Source: Methylobacterium sp. WL1 (GTDB taxonomy: Bacteria > Pseudomonadota > Alphaproteobacteria > Rhizobiales > Beijerinckiaceae). From it: a stretch of 64,000 nucleotides of DNA. The stretch covers positions 496,001 through 560,000 of the forward strand of contig NZ_CP042823.1 in the NCBI RefSeq assembly GCF_008000895.1. The letters are read 5' to 3'. This document shows positions 43,254-54,188 of this stretch, one piece after another (position 1 is the stretch's first letter; each line of letters opens with the position of its first letter). The notes under the pieces were generated by a model. That model had not been told where the DNA came from and did no database searches. It saw only the letters and a program-made list of their open reading frames with translations. A program made the translations under genes and the position numbers.

Positions 43254-43287
43254 TTAGAACAGTTCTAGGCGATTAGAACTATTCTAA
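43254..43287. promoter_or_regulatory. Tandem Irr/iron-control-element-like palindromes
   Basis: Box 1 is TTAGAA-CAG-TTCTAG (43254-43268), and box 2 is TTAGAA-CTA-TTCTAA (43273-43287), the latter a perfect palindrome. Both match the core of the rhizobial iron control element TTAGAAnnnTTCTAA bound by Irr. Their centres are 19 bases apart, about two helical turns, so two dimers could bind one face. Placement at and just after the predicted promoter is that of a repressor. Iron/heme control of suf by Irr is known in Rhizobiales; direct binding here is inferred. Confidence 0.75.
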
Positions 43288-43434
43288 TGTAGGTGAGCGG
43301 GCACGCGGTGCCAGTTCTCTGCACCAGCCGTTCGGTTGGCGACATCTCATTTGTCGGCGCGCCTTAGCACGGCGAGCCGGTCCGCGGGCAAGGAATTGTC
43401 ACGCGCCGTATGCAGGGGACCACACGGAATCAGC

Positions 43435-44604
43435 ATGAGCCGGGCCCGCGCCTATCTCGATCACAACGCGACCGCCCCCGTCCGCCCCGCCGTGGCGGAA
43501 GCGGTGGCGCGCGCGCTGATGCTGCCCGGCAACCCGTCCTCGATCCATCAAGAGGGCCGGGCTGCCCGCGCCGCGCTGGAAGCGGCCCGCGGTCAGGTCG
43601 CGGCCCTCGTGAATGCCCGGCCGGCGCAGGTGGTGTTCACCAGCGGCGGGACGGAGGCCGCGAATGCGGTTCTGTCCGGCGCCCTCGGCCGGCGCGGCCA
43701 GCCGAAGCCGACGCGGCTGCTCCATTCCGCCACCGAGCACCCCTGCGTTGCCGCAGGCCACCGATTCTCCCGAGACGCAGTCGAGGAAATACCGGTCACA
43801 CCCGAGGGCGTGATCGATCTCCTCGTCCTCCAACAACGCCTCGGCGCGCTCGCGGACGAGAGCGTGCTGATCTCGGTCCATGCGGCCAACAACGAGACCG
43901 GCGCGATCCAGCCCCTGTCCGACGTCGTCGCCCTGGCCCGCGCGCATGGCCGGGCCCTGGTCCACACCGATGCCGTTCAGGCGGTCGGCAAGGTCGCCTT
44001 CGACATGGCGACCCTGGGAATCGACGCGCTCACGCTGTCGGGGCACAAATTCGCGGCCCCCAAGGGGGTCGGCGCGATGATCCTGGCCGACGATGTCGCC
44101 CTGGACGCGGCGTTCCTCCGCGGTGGCGGGCAGGAGCGGCGCCAGCGCTGCGGAACCGAGTGCCTGCCGGCGATCGTTGGTATGGGCGAGGCGGCCCGGA
44201 TCGCGACCGAAGCCCTCGTGCCGGAGGGCGTTCGCCTCGCCGGCTTGCGCGACCGGATCGAAGCCGGCCTGCGCGTCCGCGCCCCGGAGGCCGTGGTGTT
44301 CGCGGCCGGCGCGCTGCGACTGCCGAACACGCTGAGCTTCGCGGTTCCGGGCCTCGACGCGCCCGCCGCCCTGATCGCCTTCGACCTCGCCGGCGTGGCG
44401 GTGTCGTCGGGCTCGGCCTGCTCGTCGGGCAAAGTCGCACGTTCGGCGACACTGTCGGCGATGGGCGTCGCGCCCGAGCTTGCCGGGGGCGCGCTGCGCG
44501 TCAGCCTCGGCTGGAACACGGTGGACGAGGATGCGTCATGCTTTCTCGACGCCTTCGAACGGGTCTTGCAGCCCCTATATAAGCGGCGAGGGTACGCGGC
44601 CTGA
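43435..44604 (+). CDS. Cysteine desulfurase (NifS/IscS-like), first gene of the SUF operon
   Basis: Takes sulfur from cysteine as an enzyme-bound persulfide for Fe-S cluster building. It has 389 residues. The start ARAYLDHNATAPVRPAVAEA, the PLP lysine in LSGHKFAAPKGVGAMI, and the active-site Cys in SSGSACSSGKVARS mark a group I (NifS/IscS-like) enzyme. A second, group II type desulfurase (SufS) is encoded further down the same operon. ATG 43435 is chosen because MSRARAYLDHNAT is the family start; earlier in-frame codons are non-conserved. Confidence 0.9.
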   Translation: MSRARAYLDHNATAPVRPAVAEAVARALMLPGNPSSIHQEGRAARAALEAARGQVAALVNARPAQVVFTSGGTEAANAVLSGALGRRGQPKPTRLLHSATEHPCVAAGHRFSRDAVEEIPVTPEGVIDLLVLQQRLGALADESVLISVHAANNETGAIQPLSDVVALARAHGRALVHTDAVQAVGKVAFDMATLGIDALTLSGHKFAAPKGVGAMILADDVALDAAFLRGGGQERRQRCGTECLPAIVGMGEAARIATEALVPEGVRLAGLRDRIEAGLRVRAPEAVVFAAGALRLPNTLSFAVPGLDAPAALIAFDLAGVAVSSGSACSSGKVARSATLSAMGVAPELAGGALRVSLGWNTVDEDASCFLDAFERVLQPLYKRRGYAA

Positions 44605-44674
44605 ATCAGCCGCGTCCCACGCTTTCCGAAAGACGCTTCCCGGTCCTTGAAACCGGGCTTGCCAGGAGATGCTC

Positions 44675-46144
<1,470 letters not shown>

Positions 46145-46168
46145 GGTCCGACGGGCGTCGATACCCAT

Positions 46169-46195
46169 GGCGATCGCGGCATCCCCGCGGTCGCC
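46169..46195 (+). other. Hairpin in the sufB-sufC gap
   Basis: An 11-bp stem (ggcgatcgcgg with its complement, one wobble pair, 5-base loop), 25 bases after the sufB stop. No T run follows, so it may slow or protect the mRNA rather than end it, and could make SufB more abundant than the later proteins. Confidence 0.55.
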
Positions 46196-46338
46196 GACCG
46201 GATTGCGCGAAGGTGTTCATGCGCCGCATCCGGAGCTGAAGGCCTTCGAAATGGCCGTCTCGGTGACGGCGATAAGGAACTGACGGCACGCGGTCGGTGC
46301 ATCAACCCGATCCGCCGTTCGATAGGACTTGAACTAAC

Positions 46339-47091
<753 letters not shown>

Positions 47092-47095
47092 GCCC

Positions 47096-48418
47096 ATGGC
47101 CGAGATCCAGAACCTGCGCACCAGCGCCGAGACCGGGCTGTCGAGCCTGTTCGAGGCTGCTCGCAAGGGCTTCGCCTCGGAAGAGGCGATCGCCCGCGAG
47201 GAGGCGTTCCGCTTCTTCGAGGCCGCCGGCCTTCCCAGCCGGCGGGTGGAGGCGTTCAAGTACACCGACCTGCGCGCCGCCATGAAGGAGGCCGTACCGC
47301 CGGCCGAGGCCCCGTCTGCGGAAGCCGCCCAGGCCGCCGCGGCATCCGCCAAGGGCTTTGCCGGCCTCGACGCGGCGCATCTGACCTTCGTCAACGGCCA
47401 TCTCGTCCGTCCGCTGTCGGACCTCGACGGGCTGCCGGCCGGCCTCACCGTAACGCCGCTCAACGATGCGATGGGCAAGAGCGACACCCGCCTCCGGCTG
47501 CTCGCGCCGGTGGAGCAGGCTCGCGAGAACCCGATCTACCAGCTCAACACCGCCTTCCTGGCCGACGGCGCGCTGATTTCGGTCGCTCCCGGTACCAAGA
47601 TCGAGCGGGCCCTGCATCTGCGCTTCATCGGCAGCGGCTCCGAGGGTTTCTCCACGGCGACGCGGGTCCTGGTCGATCTCGGCGACGGCGCCGAGATAAC
47701 CATGCTGGAGAGCCACGAGGGTCCGGACGGCCTGACCTACCAGCCGAACGATGCGCTCGACGTGCGGGTCGGCAAGCAGGCCGTCTTCCGCCATGCCCGG
47801 CTCAACCGGGAGGGAAACGCCGCCATCGCACTCTCGACGATCAGCGTGCGCCTCGACGACGAGTCCCGGCTGGAGACGGTCAACCTGGTCACCGGTGCCG
47901 TCCTGTCGCGCCACCAGATCTACATGCACGTCGCCGGTGAAAACGTGAACGCCGTGGTCAACGGCGCGGCGATGCTGGGCAACGGGCAGCTGGCCGACTC
48001 GACCCTGTTGGCCGACCACGCGGCCGTGGGCGGCATCGGCCGCGAGATGTTCAAGACGGTGATCGACGGGGATGCCACCGGGGTATTCCAGGGCAAGATC
48101 ATCGTCCGGCAGGCTGCGCAGCAGACCGACGGCAAGATGAAGTCGGACTGCCTGCTCCTCAACGACGAGGGGCAGATGATGAACAAGCCGGAGCTGGAGA
48201 TCTTCGCCGACGACGTCGCCTGCGGCCATGGTGCCACCTGTGGCGCCCCGGACGAGGACCTGCTGTTCTACCTGATGGCCCGTGGCCTGCCGCGCTCGGT
48301 GGCCGAGAGCCTCCTGGTCCAGGCCTTCGTCGGCGAGGCGATCGAATCGGTCACGCACGAGGGTGCCCGCGCGGCGCTGATCGGCGAGATCGAGGCCTGG
48401 CTCGCTGCACGCGCTTGA
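47096..48418 (+). CDS. sufD: Fe-S cluster assembly protein SufD
   Basis: Third subunit of the scaffold complex, homologous to SufB. It has 440 residues. Features are FFEAAGLPSRRVEAFKYTDL at the start, a right-handed beta-helix core (ITMLESHEGPDGLTYQPND onward), and the C-terminal CGHGATCGAPDEDLLFYLMA with the conserved His/Cys and RGLPRSVAESLLVQAF. Normal family length. It is followed after 177 bases by sufS. Confidence 0.95.
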   Translation: MAEIQNLRTSAETGLSSLFEAARKGFASEEAIAREEAFRFFEAAGLPSRRVEAFKYTDLRAAMKEAVPPAEAPSAEAAQAAAASAKGFAGLDAAHLTFVNGHLVRPLSDLDGLPAGLTVTPLNDAMGKSDTRLRLLAPVEQARENPIYQLNTAFLADGALISVAPGTKIERALHLRFIGSGSEGFSTATRVLVDLGDGAEITMLESHEGPDGLTYQPNDALDVRVGKQAVFRHARLNREGNAAIALSTISVRLDDESRLETVNLVTGAVLSRHQIYMHVAGENVNAVVNGAAMLGNGQLADSTLLADHAAVGGIGREMFKTVIDGDATGVFQGKIIVRQAAQQTDGKMKSDCLLLNDEGQMMNKPELEIFADDVACGHGATCGAPDEDLLFYLMARGLPRSVAESLLVQAFVGEAIESVTHEGARAALIGEIEAWLAARA

Positions 48419-48595
48419 ACGATCGGCCGGTCCTCCCGCAGGATCGGCCGGCTCCGCGAATCCCGAGCCCCGTTCGCGGGTCATCGGGGTCGCGACGCCC
48501 TTTCCGGAGGCCTCCTTCGAGACCTTCGCTTCGCTTCGGCCCCTCGGATCGAGGTGGCCCATGGGACGGACTCGAGGTCCCAGAAGGTCGCGACC

Positions 48596-49840
48596 ATGAA
48601 CGCACCCGTCCGCACCACCGGCTACGACGTCGAGGCTGTCCGCAAGGACTTCCCGATCCTGTCGCAGACAGTCTACGGCAAGCCGCTGGTCTATCTCGAC
48701 AACGCGGCCTCGGCTCAGAAGCCCAGACGGGTCATCGACGCGATGGTCTCCTGCATGGAGACCGGCTACGCCAACGTTCACCGCGGCCTGCACTTCATGG
48801 CGAACGCCGCCACGGAGGGGTTCGAGGGCGCCCGGGAGACCACGCGCCAGTTCCTCAACGCCGCCTCCACCGACGAGATCATCTTCACCCGCAACGCCAC
48901 CGAGGCCTACAACCTCGTGGCCTCCAGCATGGGCTGGGCCGGGCTGATCGGCGAGGGTGACGAGATCATCCTGTCGATCATGGAGCACCACTCCAACATC
49001 GTGCCCTGGCACTTCCTGCGCGAGCGGCGCGGGGCCGTGATCAAGTGGGCGCCGGTGGACGAGGACGGCAACTTCCTCGTCGAGGAATACGAGAAGCTGT
49101 TCACGCCGCGCACCAAGATGGTGGCGATCACCCACATGTCGAACGTGCTGGGTACGGTGACGCCTGCGGAGGAGATCGTCCGCATCGCGCATGCGCACGG
49201 CGTTCCGGTGCTGCTCGACGGCGCGCAGAGCGCCGTTCACCAGCCGATCGACGTGCGGGCGCTCGACTGCGACTTCTTCATCTTCACCGGCCACAAGGTC
49301 TACGGGCCCACCGGCATCGGCGTGCTCTACGGCAAGAAGGAGTGGCTGGAGCGCCTGCCCCCGTACCAGGGCGGCGGCGAGATGATCCGGGCCGTCAGCC
49401 AGGACACGGTCACGTACAACGACCCGCCGCATCGCTTCGAAGCCGGGACCCCAGCGATCGTCGAGGCGGTCGGGCTCGGGGCGGCGCTGGAATACATGCT
49501 GGGCCTGGGCCGGGAGAACATCGCGGCGCACGAAGCGATGCTGACGCGCTACGCGCACGAGCGCCTGGGCGCCATGAACGCCCTGCGGATCATCGGCACC
49601 GCCAAGGGCAAGGGCGGCGTGGTCAGCTTCGAGATGAAGGGCGCCCACGCGCACGACATCGCCACGGTGATCGACCGACAGGGCGTCGCGGTGCGGGCCG
49701 GCACGCATTGCGCTATGCCGCTGCTGACGCGCTTCGGCGTCACCTCGACCTGCAGGGCCTCGTTCGGGCTTTACACCACGCCGGCCGAGATCGATGCCCT
49801 TGCCGAGGCGCTCGGCAAAGCCGAGATGATGTTCGCCTGA
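48596..49840 (+). CDS. sufS: Cysteine desulfurase SufS (group II)
   Basis: A PLP-dependent sulfur donor for the SUF complex. It has 414 residues. The start YDVEAVRKDFPILSQTVYGK and LDNAASAQKPRRVIDA is diagnostic of SufS, with the PLP lysine in TGHKVYGPTGIGVLYG and the Cys in RAGTHCAMPLLTRFG. No SufE or SufU partner gene is seen in the window. The operon thus carries two desulfurases of different groups. ATG 48596 lies after a gap; an earlier in-frame ATG (48554) would add 14 non-conserved residues. Confidence 0.95.
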   Translation: MNAPVRTTGYDVEAVRKDFPILSQTVYGKPLVYLDNAASAQKPRRVIDAMVSCMETGYANVHRGLHFMANAATEGFEGARETTRQFLNAASTDEIIFTRNATEAYNLVASSMGWAGLIGEGDEIILSIMEHHSNIVPWHFLRERRGAVIKWAPVDEDGNFLVEEYEKLFTPRTKMVAITHMSNVLGTVTPAEEIVRIAHAHGVPVLLDGAQSAVHQPIDVRALDCDFFIFTGHKVYGPTGIGVLYGKKEWLERLPPYQGGGEMIRAVSQDTVTYNDPPHRFEAGTPAIVEAVGLGAALEYMLGLGRENIAAHEAMLTRYAHERLGAMNALRIIGTAKGKGGVVSFEMKGAHAHDIATVIDRQGVAVRAGTHCAMPLLTRFGVTSTCRASFGLYTTPAEIDALAEALGKAEMMFA

Positions 49841-49932
49841 TCGGCGCAGCGTTCCGAACCCGATCGTGAGGACGATGCGCGTGCCGCGAGGAAACCGGGG
49901 CCGTCTGGACGGGCCCGGGGGAGAGTGAAACC

Positions 49933-50316
49933 ATGAGCACCGACGCCACAATCACCGGCGGCGCGAACGCCCCCGCGGTCGAAGCCGCATCGGCGATCCC
50001 GCCGGCCGAGCTGGACCGGCTGACCGACGACATCGTCGCGGCGCTGAAATCCGTCTACGATCCGGAGATCCCGGCGGACATCTACGAGCTCGGCCTGATC
50101 TACAAGGTCGATATCGGCGACGACCGGAAGGTCGCGATCGACATGACCCTGACCGCTCCCGGCTGTCCCGTCGCCGGTGAGATGCCGGGCTGGGTCGAGA
50201 ACGCCGTCAGCGCCGTGCCGGGCATTCAATCGTGCACCGTCACGATGGTGTTCGACCCGCCGTGGGATCAGAGCCGGATGTCGGACGAGGCTCGCGTCGC
50301 CCTGGATATGTGGTAG
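49933..50316 (+). CDS. sufT: SufT-like DUF59 (MIP18) Fe-S assembly protein
   Basis: A 127-residue protein that helps in Fe-S cluster delivery or maturation. It has a disordered Ala-rich start (about 1-25), then the MIP18 domain with SVYDPEIPADIYELGLIYKV, the conserved Cys loop MTLTAPGCPVAGEMP and the C-terminal VTMVFDPPWDQSRMSDEAR. It is the last gene of the SUF operon, a common site in alphaproteobacteria. No A-type carrier gene (sufA) follows in this window. Confidence 0.93.
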   Translation: MSTDATITGGANAPAVEAASAIPPAELDRLTDDIVAALKSVYDPEIPADIYELGLIYKVDIGDDRKVAIDMTLTAPGCPVAGEMPGWVENAVSAVPGIQSCTVTMVFDPPWDQSRMSDEARVALDMW

Positions 50317-50707
50317 CGCAGCCCCGAACGGCCGACGCTCAACACCGACGCCGGCTATCGGGAGGGCGCATGCTCCACATGCGCCCCTTCACCCGTGCCA
50401 AACGTTTCAATCGTTCGCATCGGCCACGACACGAGCAACTTCCACGGGCAGGGCTAATACTAAGGCCGCCCGCCCGGGTCGAGAGAGCGTCGATCGCGCT
50501 ATAGGCCTGCACGTCGACGGGCGCGATGGAAGCAGCGCTCGACCGGCCGATGAGCTTCAATTCGACAGCTACTGTGAAACGAGTACAGAAACGGCCAGGC
50601 AGTCTATCAATTGATGTAGATTTTAAGATTTTAGTAACCAAGAGTGTCCACTGGGGCAGGTGGCTGCCGGTTTATTCGGCGTCGCGGATCGCACATGGTG
50701 GGGACGA
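50317..50707. other. Intergenic region after the SUF operon
   Basis: Contains the SUF terminator-like hairpin at 50364-50386 and, at 50560-50645, a strikingly AT-rich section with a perfect palindrome atcaattgat (50606-50615). It probably drives the small membrane protein gene that follows. Short open frames in both strands are not convincing. Confidence 0.5.
50364..50386 (+). terminator. Hairpin after sufT
   Basis: Perfect 9-bp inverted repeat gggcgcatg-ctcca-catgcgccc, 48 bases after the sufT stop, followed by a short CT run. It probably marks the end of the SUF transcript. Confidence 0.55.
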
Positions 50708-51049
50708 ATGGGTCCGGGTTACGTGGTCGCGGTGCTTCTCGAAGTGGCCGGGCTGAGCGGTATCGTCGTGGCCGCGTTCGTAATGCGTACGGAGCGGAAA
50801 GCGCGGGTGGCCGAATTGCGCAGTTTCCTCCTCTCCGGCCAGACTTCGGTGGCGGTTCCCACGCCGGTCGCGCAGAACCGATGGTTTTCGCCCACGCCCC
50901 GTGTCGTGAATGTCCCCGTCGCTACCCAGCAACGCCGTGACGGGCGGCCTCAGGAAACGGCGGCACGGTCAGCCTTGAGACGCGCCTTCGCGCGACACGG
51001 CTCGACGGAGATGGGCGGGATGGTGGCGGCCTCGATCAGCGCAGGATGA
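50708..51049 (+). CDS. Hypothetical membrane-anchored protein
   Basis: A 113-residue protein with one N-terminal membrane helix (GYVVAVLLEVAGLSGIVVAA) followed by a basic cytosolic-looking tail with ERKARVAELRSFLLSG and a Pro/Val-rich middle. It is not recognised. Start ATG 50708 is chosen because the helix begins just after it; the in-frame GTG region upstream reads through AT-rich promoter sequence. It lies opposite a 29-residue membrane protein gene, overlapping by 14 bases. Confidence 0.5.
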   Translation: MGPGYVVAVLLEVAGLSGIVVAAFVMRTERKARVAELRSFLLSGQTSVAVPTPVAQNRWFSPTPRVVNVPVATQQRRDGRPQETAARSALRRAFARHGSTEMGGMVAASISAG

Positions 51050-51125
51050 CGTCCAGGCCGCTGCCGAGCAGCGTGACGGCGCTGAGGAGGAGCATGAACT
51101 TCAGGTCTTCGAAGCGAGTGCTCAT
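51036..51125 (-). CDS. Possible 29-residue membrane protein
   Basis: A short frame: polar start MSTRFEDLKF, then a membrane segment MLLLSAVTLLGSGLDVIL and a final Arg. A ribosome-site-like aagagga lies 12 bases before the ATG, and the upstream sequence (51140-51260) is AT-rich, as for a promoter. These features make a real small gene plausible. Confidence 0.5.
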   Translation of the reverse strand: MSTRFEDLKFMLLLSAVTLLGSGLDVILR

Positions 51126-51362
51126 GGTGGATCCGTCCTCTTGGTGCGGTTCGTCGCCGTTCCGATGATGCATTATCGTCTGATTAACGACTGTTTCGAG
51201 AGTCGTTTCAGGAACTGTTAGGGATTGGACCGCGCTTTCCATTTAGTAAGGTTGATAAAAGGTTAAGTTCGATCCGGCCTGTTGAGTTCGTCTTAACGGA
51301 GCTTCGGCCGGCCGGCGGTGCGCCGCCGCACGATCGCGCGGCAACAGGAAGGGCGCCGGACC

Positions 51363-51674
51363 ATGATACAGCCATCGACCAGTCCCCTCCTGCGGGTGCG
51401 CGACTGGCTTTTCCGGGACCGGCAGACCGGCGCCATCACGATTGCGCAATGGCCGAACCTGCCGCTCTGGTTGTTCCTCGCGCTGACGCTGGCGGCATGG
51501 CTGGCAAGCGGCGCCGAGCCCCTGGGATCTTGGCTCGCCATCGGCGCCGATGTCGCCCTGGGCTGGTGGGCGGTCGATGAACTCGTCCGCGGCGTCAACC
51601 CATGGCGCAGGATGCTCGGCCTCGCGACGCTGGTCGGACTGGCCGCGCTCGTCTTGCTCCGGCGCGGTGGATAG
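51363..51674 (+). CDS. Hypothetical membrane protein
   Basis: A 103-residue protein with three hydrophobic segments (PLWLFLALTLAAWLASGA; WLAIGADVALGWWAVDEL; MLGLATLVGLAALVLL) after a soluble N-terminus that contains VRDWLFRDRQTGAITIAQWP. The residue pattern suggests a conserved inner-membrane protein of unknown function. ATG 51363 follows ggaagggcgccgga. It has no operon partner nearby. Confidence 0.65.
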   Translation: MIQPSTSPLLRVRDWLFRDRQTGAITIAQWPNLPLWLFLALTLAAWLASGAEPLGSWLAIGADVALGWWAVDELVRGVNPWRRMLGLATLVGLAALVLLRRGG

Positions 51675-52030
51675 GCTCGTCGTAGGCGCGTCAGCAGCCG
51701 CACACGAACCCGAGCCCCGGGATCGACAGCCGGACCTCAGCGGGAGCACGCCTCTACTGATCTTCGCGATCGGCGGTGCGTTTCGGCATGCAAGAGCGGC
51801 GACGGCGCGCAATTCAGTCGACCGCGGTATTCAATCTCCGCAGCCGGTCGTTACCGGCCGGCTCAAAACCAATCCTGCGTCTCCGGTCCATGTGACTACC
51901 GAGAAGCGTAACGGTTGATTGCCGCGTCGCGAAAACTCATGAATGGTCGGGTCGAATTCCGTCCCGAGCAGCGTCGGCCTTTCGAGGTGCGCAGACCCCT
52001 GCTCGGCTGCCGTTTAAGCTGGACCGCACG
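51675..52030. other. Gene-free stretch
   Basis: No open frame with convincing composition and no strong hairpin seen. The less GC-rich section at about 51870-51950 may carry the promoter for the small gene at 52031. Confidence 0.35.
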
Positions 52031-52285
52031 ATGACCACGCCAGGCGCCTTCGAATCCTCCGAAGCTGCAGAGCGGCTCGATGAGCGGGCGCAGCTCCTCC
52101 GCTACATCGCCGATACCCTGGACCTTCCGGTATCACTCTTTCGCCGCCGCACCGCGCAAGGCGATGACGGCCCGACGGCCGCCGAATGCGACGCGATCCT
52201 GGCGACCTTTTCGCGCATCCGCGATCCGGAGGCCCGGCGGCACTGCCTGGCGCTGGTCTCTCGCTGCGCCGACGCTCAGGAATGA
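52031..52285 (+). CDS. Small hypothetical protein, regulator-like
   Basis: An 84-residue soluble helical protein. The block [20 protein letters not shown] followed by [20 protein letters not shown] resembles short alphaproteobacterial proteins that occur as fragments of or partners to helix-turn-helix regulators (a pattern of IADxLDLPxxxF and a later I-x-DPxxR). There is no clear DNA-binding helix of its own. The function is unknown. Confidence 0.6.
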   Translation: MTTPGAFESSEAAERLDERAQLLRYIADTLDLPVSLFRRRTAQGDDGPTAAECDAILATFSRIRDPEARRHCLALVSRCADAQE

Positions 52286-52476
52286 CGCCGGTCTCGCTGT
52301 GCGCTTGCGCACGTGGGTGGCGTGAGAACCGTATAGACGCCGTGCTATCGGGGCGCCCGCTTCCGCCAGAGGCCCACCCGATCGTCAGGCCGTGCGGAAC
52401 GTCGCGGCGGCAGACGGGCCCAGAGCCGAGCCGGCGGTCGCCGGTGCACGACGCCCCGCATTCCATTCAGGCCCCG

Positions 52477-53409
52477 ATGCCGATCATCTCCATTTCGAAG
52501 CTCTCGAAAACCTATCAGTCCGGCTTCACCGCGTTGAGCGGCATCGACCTCACCATCGAGCGGGGCGAGATCTTCGCGCTGCTGGGCCCGAACGGGGCCG
52601 GCAAGTCGACATTGATCAATATCGTCTGCGGCATCGTCACCGCGAGTTCCGGAACGGTGGTGGTCGACGGCCACGACATCGCCGTGGATTACCGCGCCGC
52701 GCGCCGGGCGATCGGGCTCGTCCCGCAGGAACTCACCACCGACGCCTTCGAGACGGTGCTGAACACCGTGAGCTTCTCCCGCGGCCTGTTCGGACTGCAG
52801 CCCGATCCCGGCCATATCGAGCGGATCCTGCGGGCGCTGTCGCTCTGGGACAAGCGCGACAGCCGCCTGATGACCCTCTCGGGCGGGATGAAGCGCCGGG
52901 TTCTGATCGCCAAGGCTCTCTCGCACGAACCCCGGGTGCTGTTCCTCGACGAGCCGACCGCCGGCGTCGATGTGGAGTTGCGCCAGGACATGTGGCGGCT
53001 CGTGCGCGACCTGCGCCAGCAGGGCGTCACCGTGATCCTGACCACCCACTACATCGAGGAGGCGGAGGAGATGGCAGACCGGATCGGCGTGATCCGGCGG
53101 GGCCAGATCATCCTGGTCGAGGAGAAGGCCGCGCTGATGCGCAAGCTTGGGCGCAAGCAGCTGACCCTGCAGCTCCAGACCCCGATCACCGCGATCCCGC
53201 CCGAGCTTGCGGAGTACGAGCTGGCGCTCGCCGGCGACGGCCGTGAACTGGTCTACACCTACGACACCCGCGCGGAGCGGACCGGGATCACCGGCCTGCT
53301 CACCGGCCTCGCCGCTGCCGGCATCCGGTTCAGCGATCTTCAGACGGAGCAGAGTTCCCTGGAGGACATCTTCGTCGGCTTGGTGCGCGAGGGAGAGGCA
53401 CGGATATGA
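52477..53409 (+). CDS. ABC exporter ATP-binding protein
   Basis: A 310-residue ATPase of the ABC-2 exporter type (DrrA/NodI-like). Walker A is [16 protein letters not shown], the Q loop region is [19 protein letters not shown], the signature is [18 protein letters not shown], and Walker B is [15 protein letters not shown]. The C-terminal extension of about 85 residues is typical of the family. The partner permease gene overlaps its stop by four bases. It may export a lipid, drug or polysaccharide; the sequence does not say. Confidence 0.92.
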   Translation: MPIISISKLSKTYQSGFTALSGIDLTIERGEIFALLGPNGAGKSTLINIVCGIVTASSGTVVVDGHDIAVDYRAARRAIGLVPQELTTDAFETVLNTVSFSRGLFGLQPDPGHIERILRALSLWDKRDSRLMTLSGGMKRRVLIAKALSHEPRVLFLDEPTAGVDVELRQDMWRLVRDLRQQGVTVILTTHYIEEAEEMADRIGVIRRGQIILVEEKAALMRKLGRKQLTLQLQTPITAIPPELAEYELALAGDGRELVYTYDTRAERTGITGLLTGLAAAGIRFSDLQTEQSSLEDIFVGLVREGEARI

Positions 53410-54185
53410 ACGCGACCATGAGCATGAACTGGCCGGCCGTCCGCGCCATCTACCGCTTCGAAATGGGCCGCTTCTGGCGTACCGCCGGGCAGAGCATCCT
53501 GGCCCCGGTGATCTCGACGACCCTGTACTTCGTGGTGTTCGGGGCCGCGATCGGCTCGCGGGTCTCGGCGGTGGACGACGTGCCCTACGGGCTGTTCATC
53601 GTGCCCGGCCTGATTATGCTCTCGCTGCTGACGCAGAGCATCTCGAACGCCTCGTTCGGCATCTACTTCCCGCGCTTCGCCGGCACGATCTACGAGATCC
53701 TCTCGGCCCCGATCTCACCGCTGGAGGTGGTGTTGGGCTTCGTCGGCGCGGCTGCGTCCAAGTCGATCCTGATCGGCCTGATCATCCTGGCGACCTCGGC
53801 GCTGTTCGTGCCGCTGCGGATCGACCATCCGGTCTGGATGATCGGCTTCCTGCTGCTCACCGCGGTGACGTTCAGCCTGTTCGGCTTCGTCATCGGGCTC
53901 TGGGCGGATGGGTTCGAGAAGCTGCAGCTGGTGCCGCTCCTCGTGGTGACGCCCCTGACGTTCCTGGGCGGCAGCTTCTACGCCATCGACATGCTGCCGC
54001 CGTTCTGGCACGCGGTGAGCCTCGTCAACCCGGTGGTCTACCTGATCAGCGCCTTCCGCTGGGCGTTCTTCGGCAAGGCGGATGTCAGCATCGCAATCAG
54101 CCTCGGGATGACGATGCTGTTTCTGGTGATCTGCCTCGGCCTCGTGACCTACATCTTCCGCACCGGCTACCGCCTGAAGAGCTGA
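53406..54185 (+). CDS. ABC-2 type exporter permease (DrrB/NodJ-like)
   Basis: A 259-residue membrane partner with about six helices. The start [20 protein letters not shown], a cytosolic loop with [20 protein letters not shown] and the ABC-2 signature [20 protein letters not shown] are typical of the YadH/NodJ family. The ATGA overlap with the ATPase gene supports a two-gene exporter. Substrate unknown. Confidence 0.92.
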   Translation: MNATMSMNWPAVRAIYRFEMGRFWRTAGQSILAPVISTTLYFVVFGAAIGSRVSAVDDVPYGLFIVPGLIMLSLLTQSISNASFGIYFPRFAGTIYEILSAPISPLEVVLGFVGAAASKSILIGLIILATSALFVPLRIDHPVWMIGFLLLTAVTFSLFGFVIGLWADGFEKLQLVPLLVVTPLTFLGGSFYAIDMLPPFWHAVSLVNPVVYLISAFRWAFFGKADVSIAISLGMTMLFLVICLGLVTYIFRTGYRLKS

Positions 54186-54188
54186 CGG

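Noticed and set aside
49933..50316. PaaD phenylacetate-degradation protein
   Set aside because: The DUF59 domain also fits PaaD, but the gene ends a SUF operon and no paa genes are near, so SufT is the better reading.
50339..50641. A 100-residue minus-strand frame after the SUF operon
   Set aside because: It covers the terminator-like hairpin and the AT-rich promoter section and shows no domain or good ribosome site.
52186..52476. A longer start for the ABC exporter ATPase
   Set aside because: The frame extends far upstream, but the first conserved residues ([13 protein letters not shown]) follow the ATG at 52477, and upstream residues overlap another small gene.
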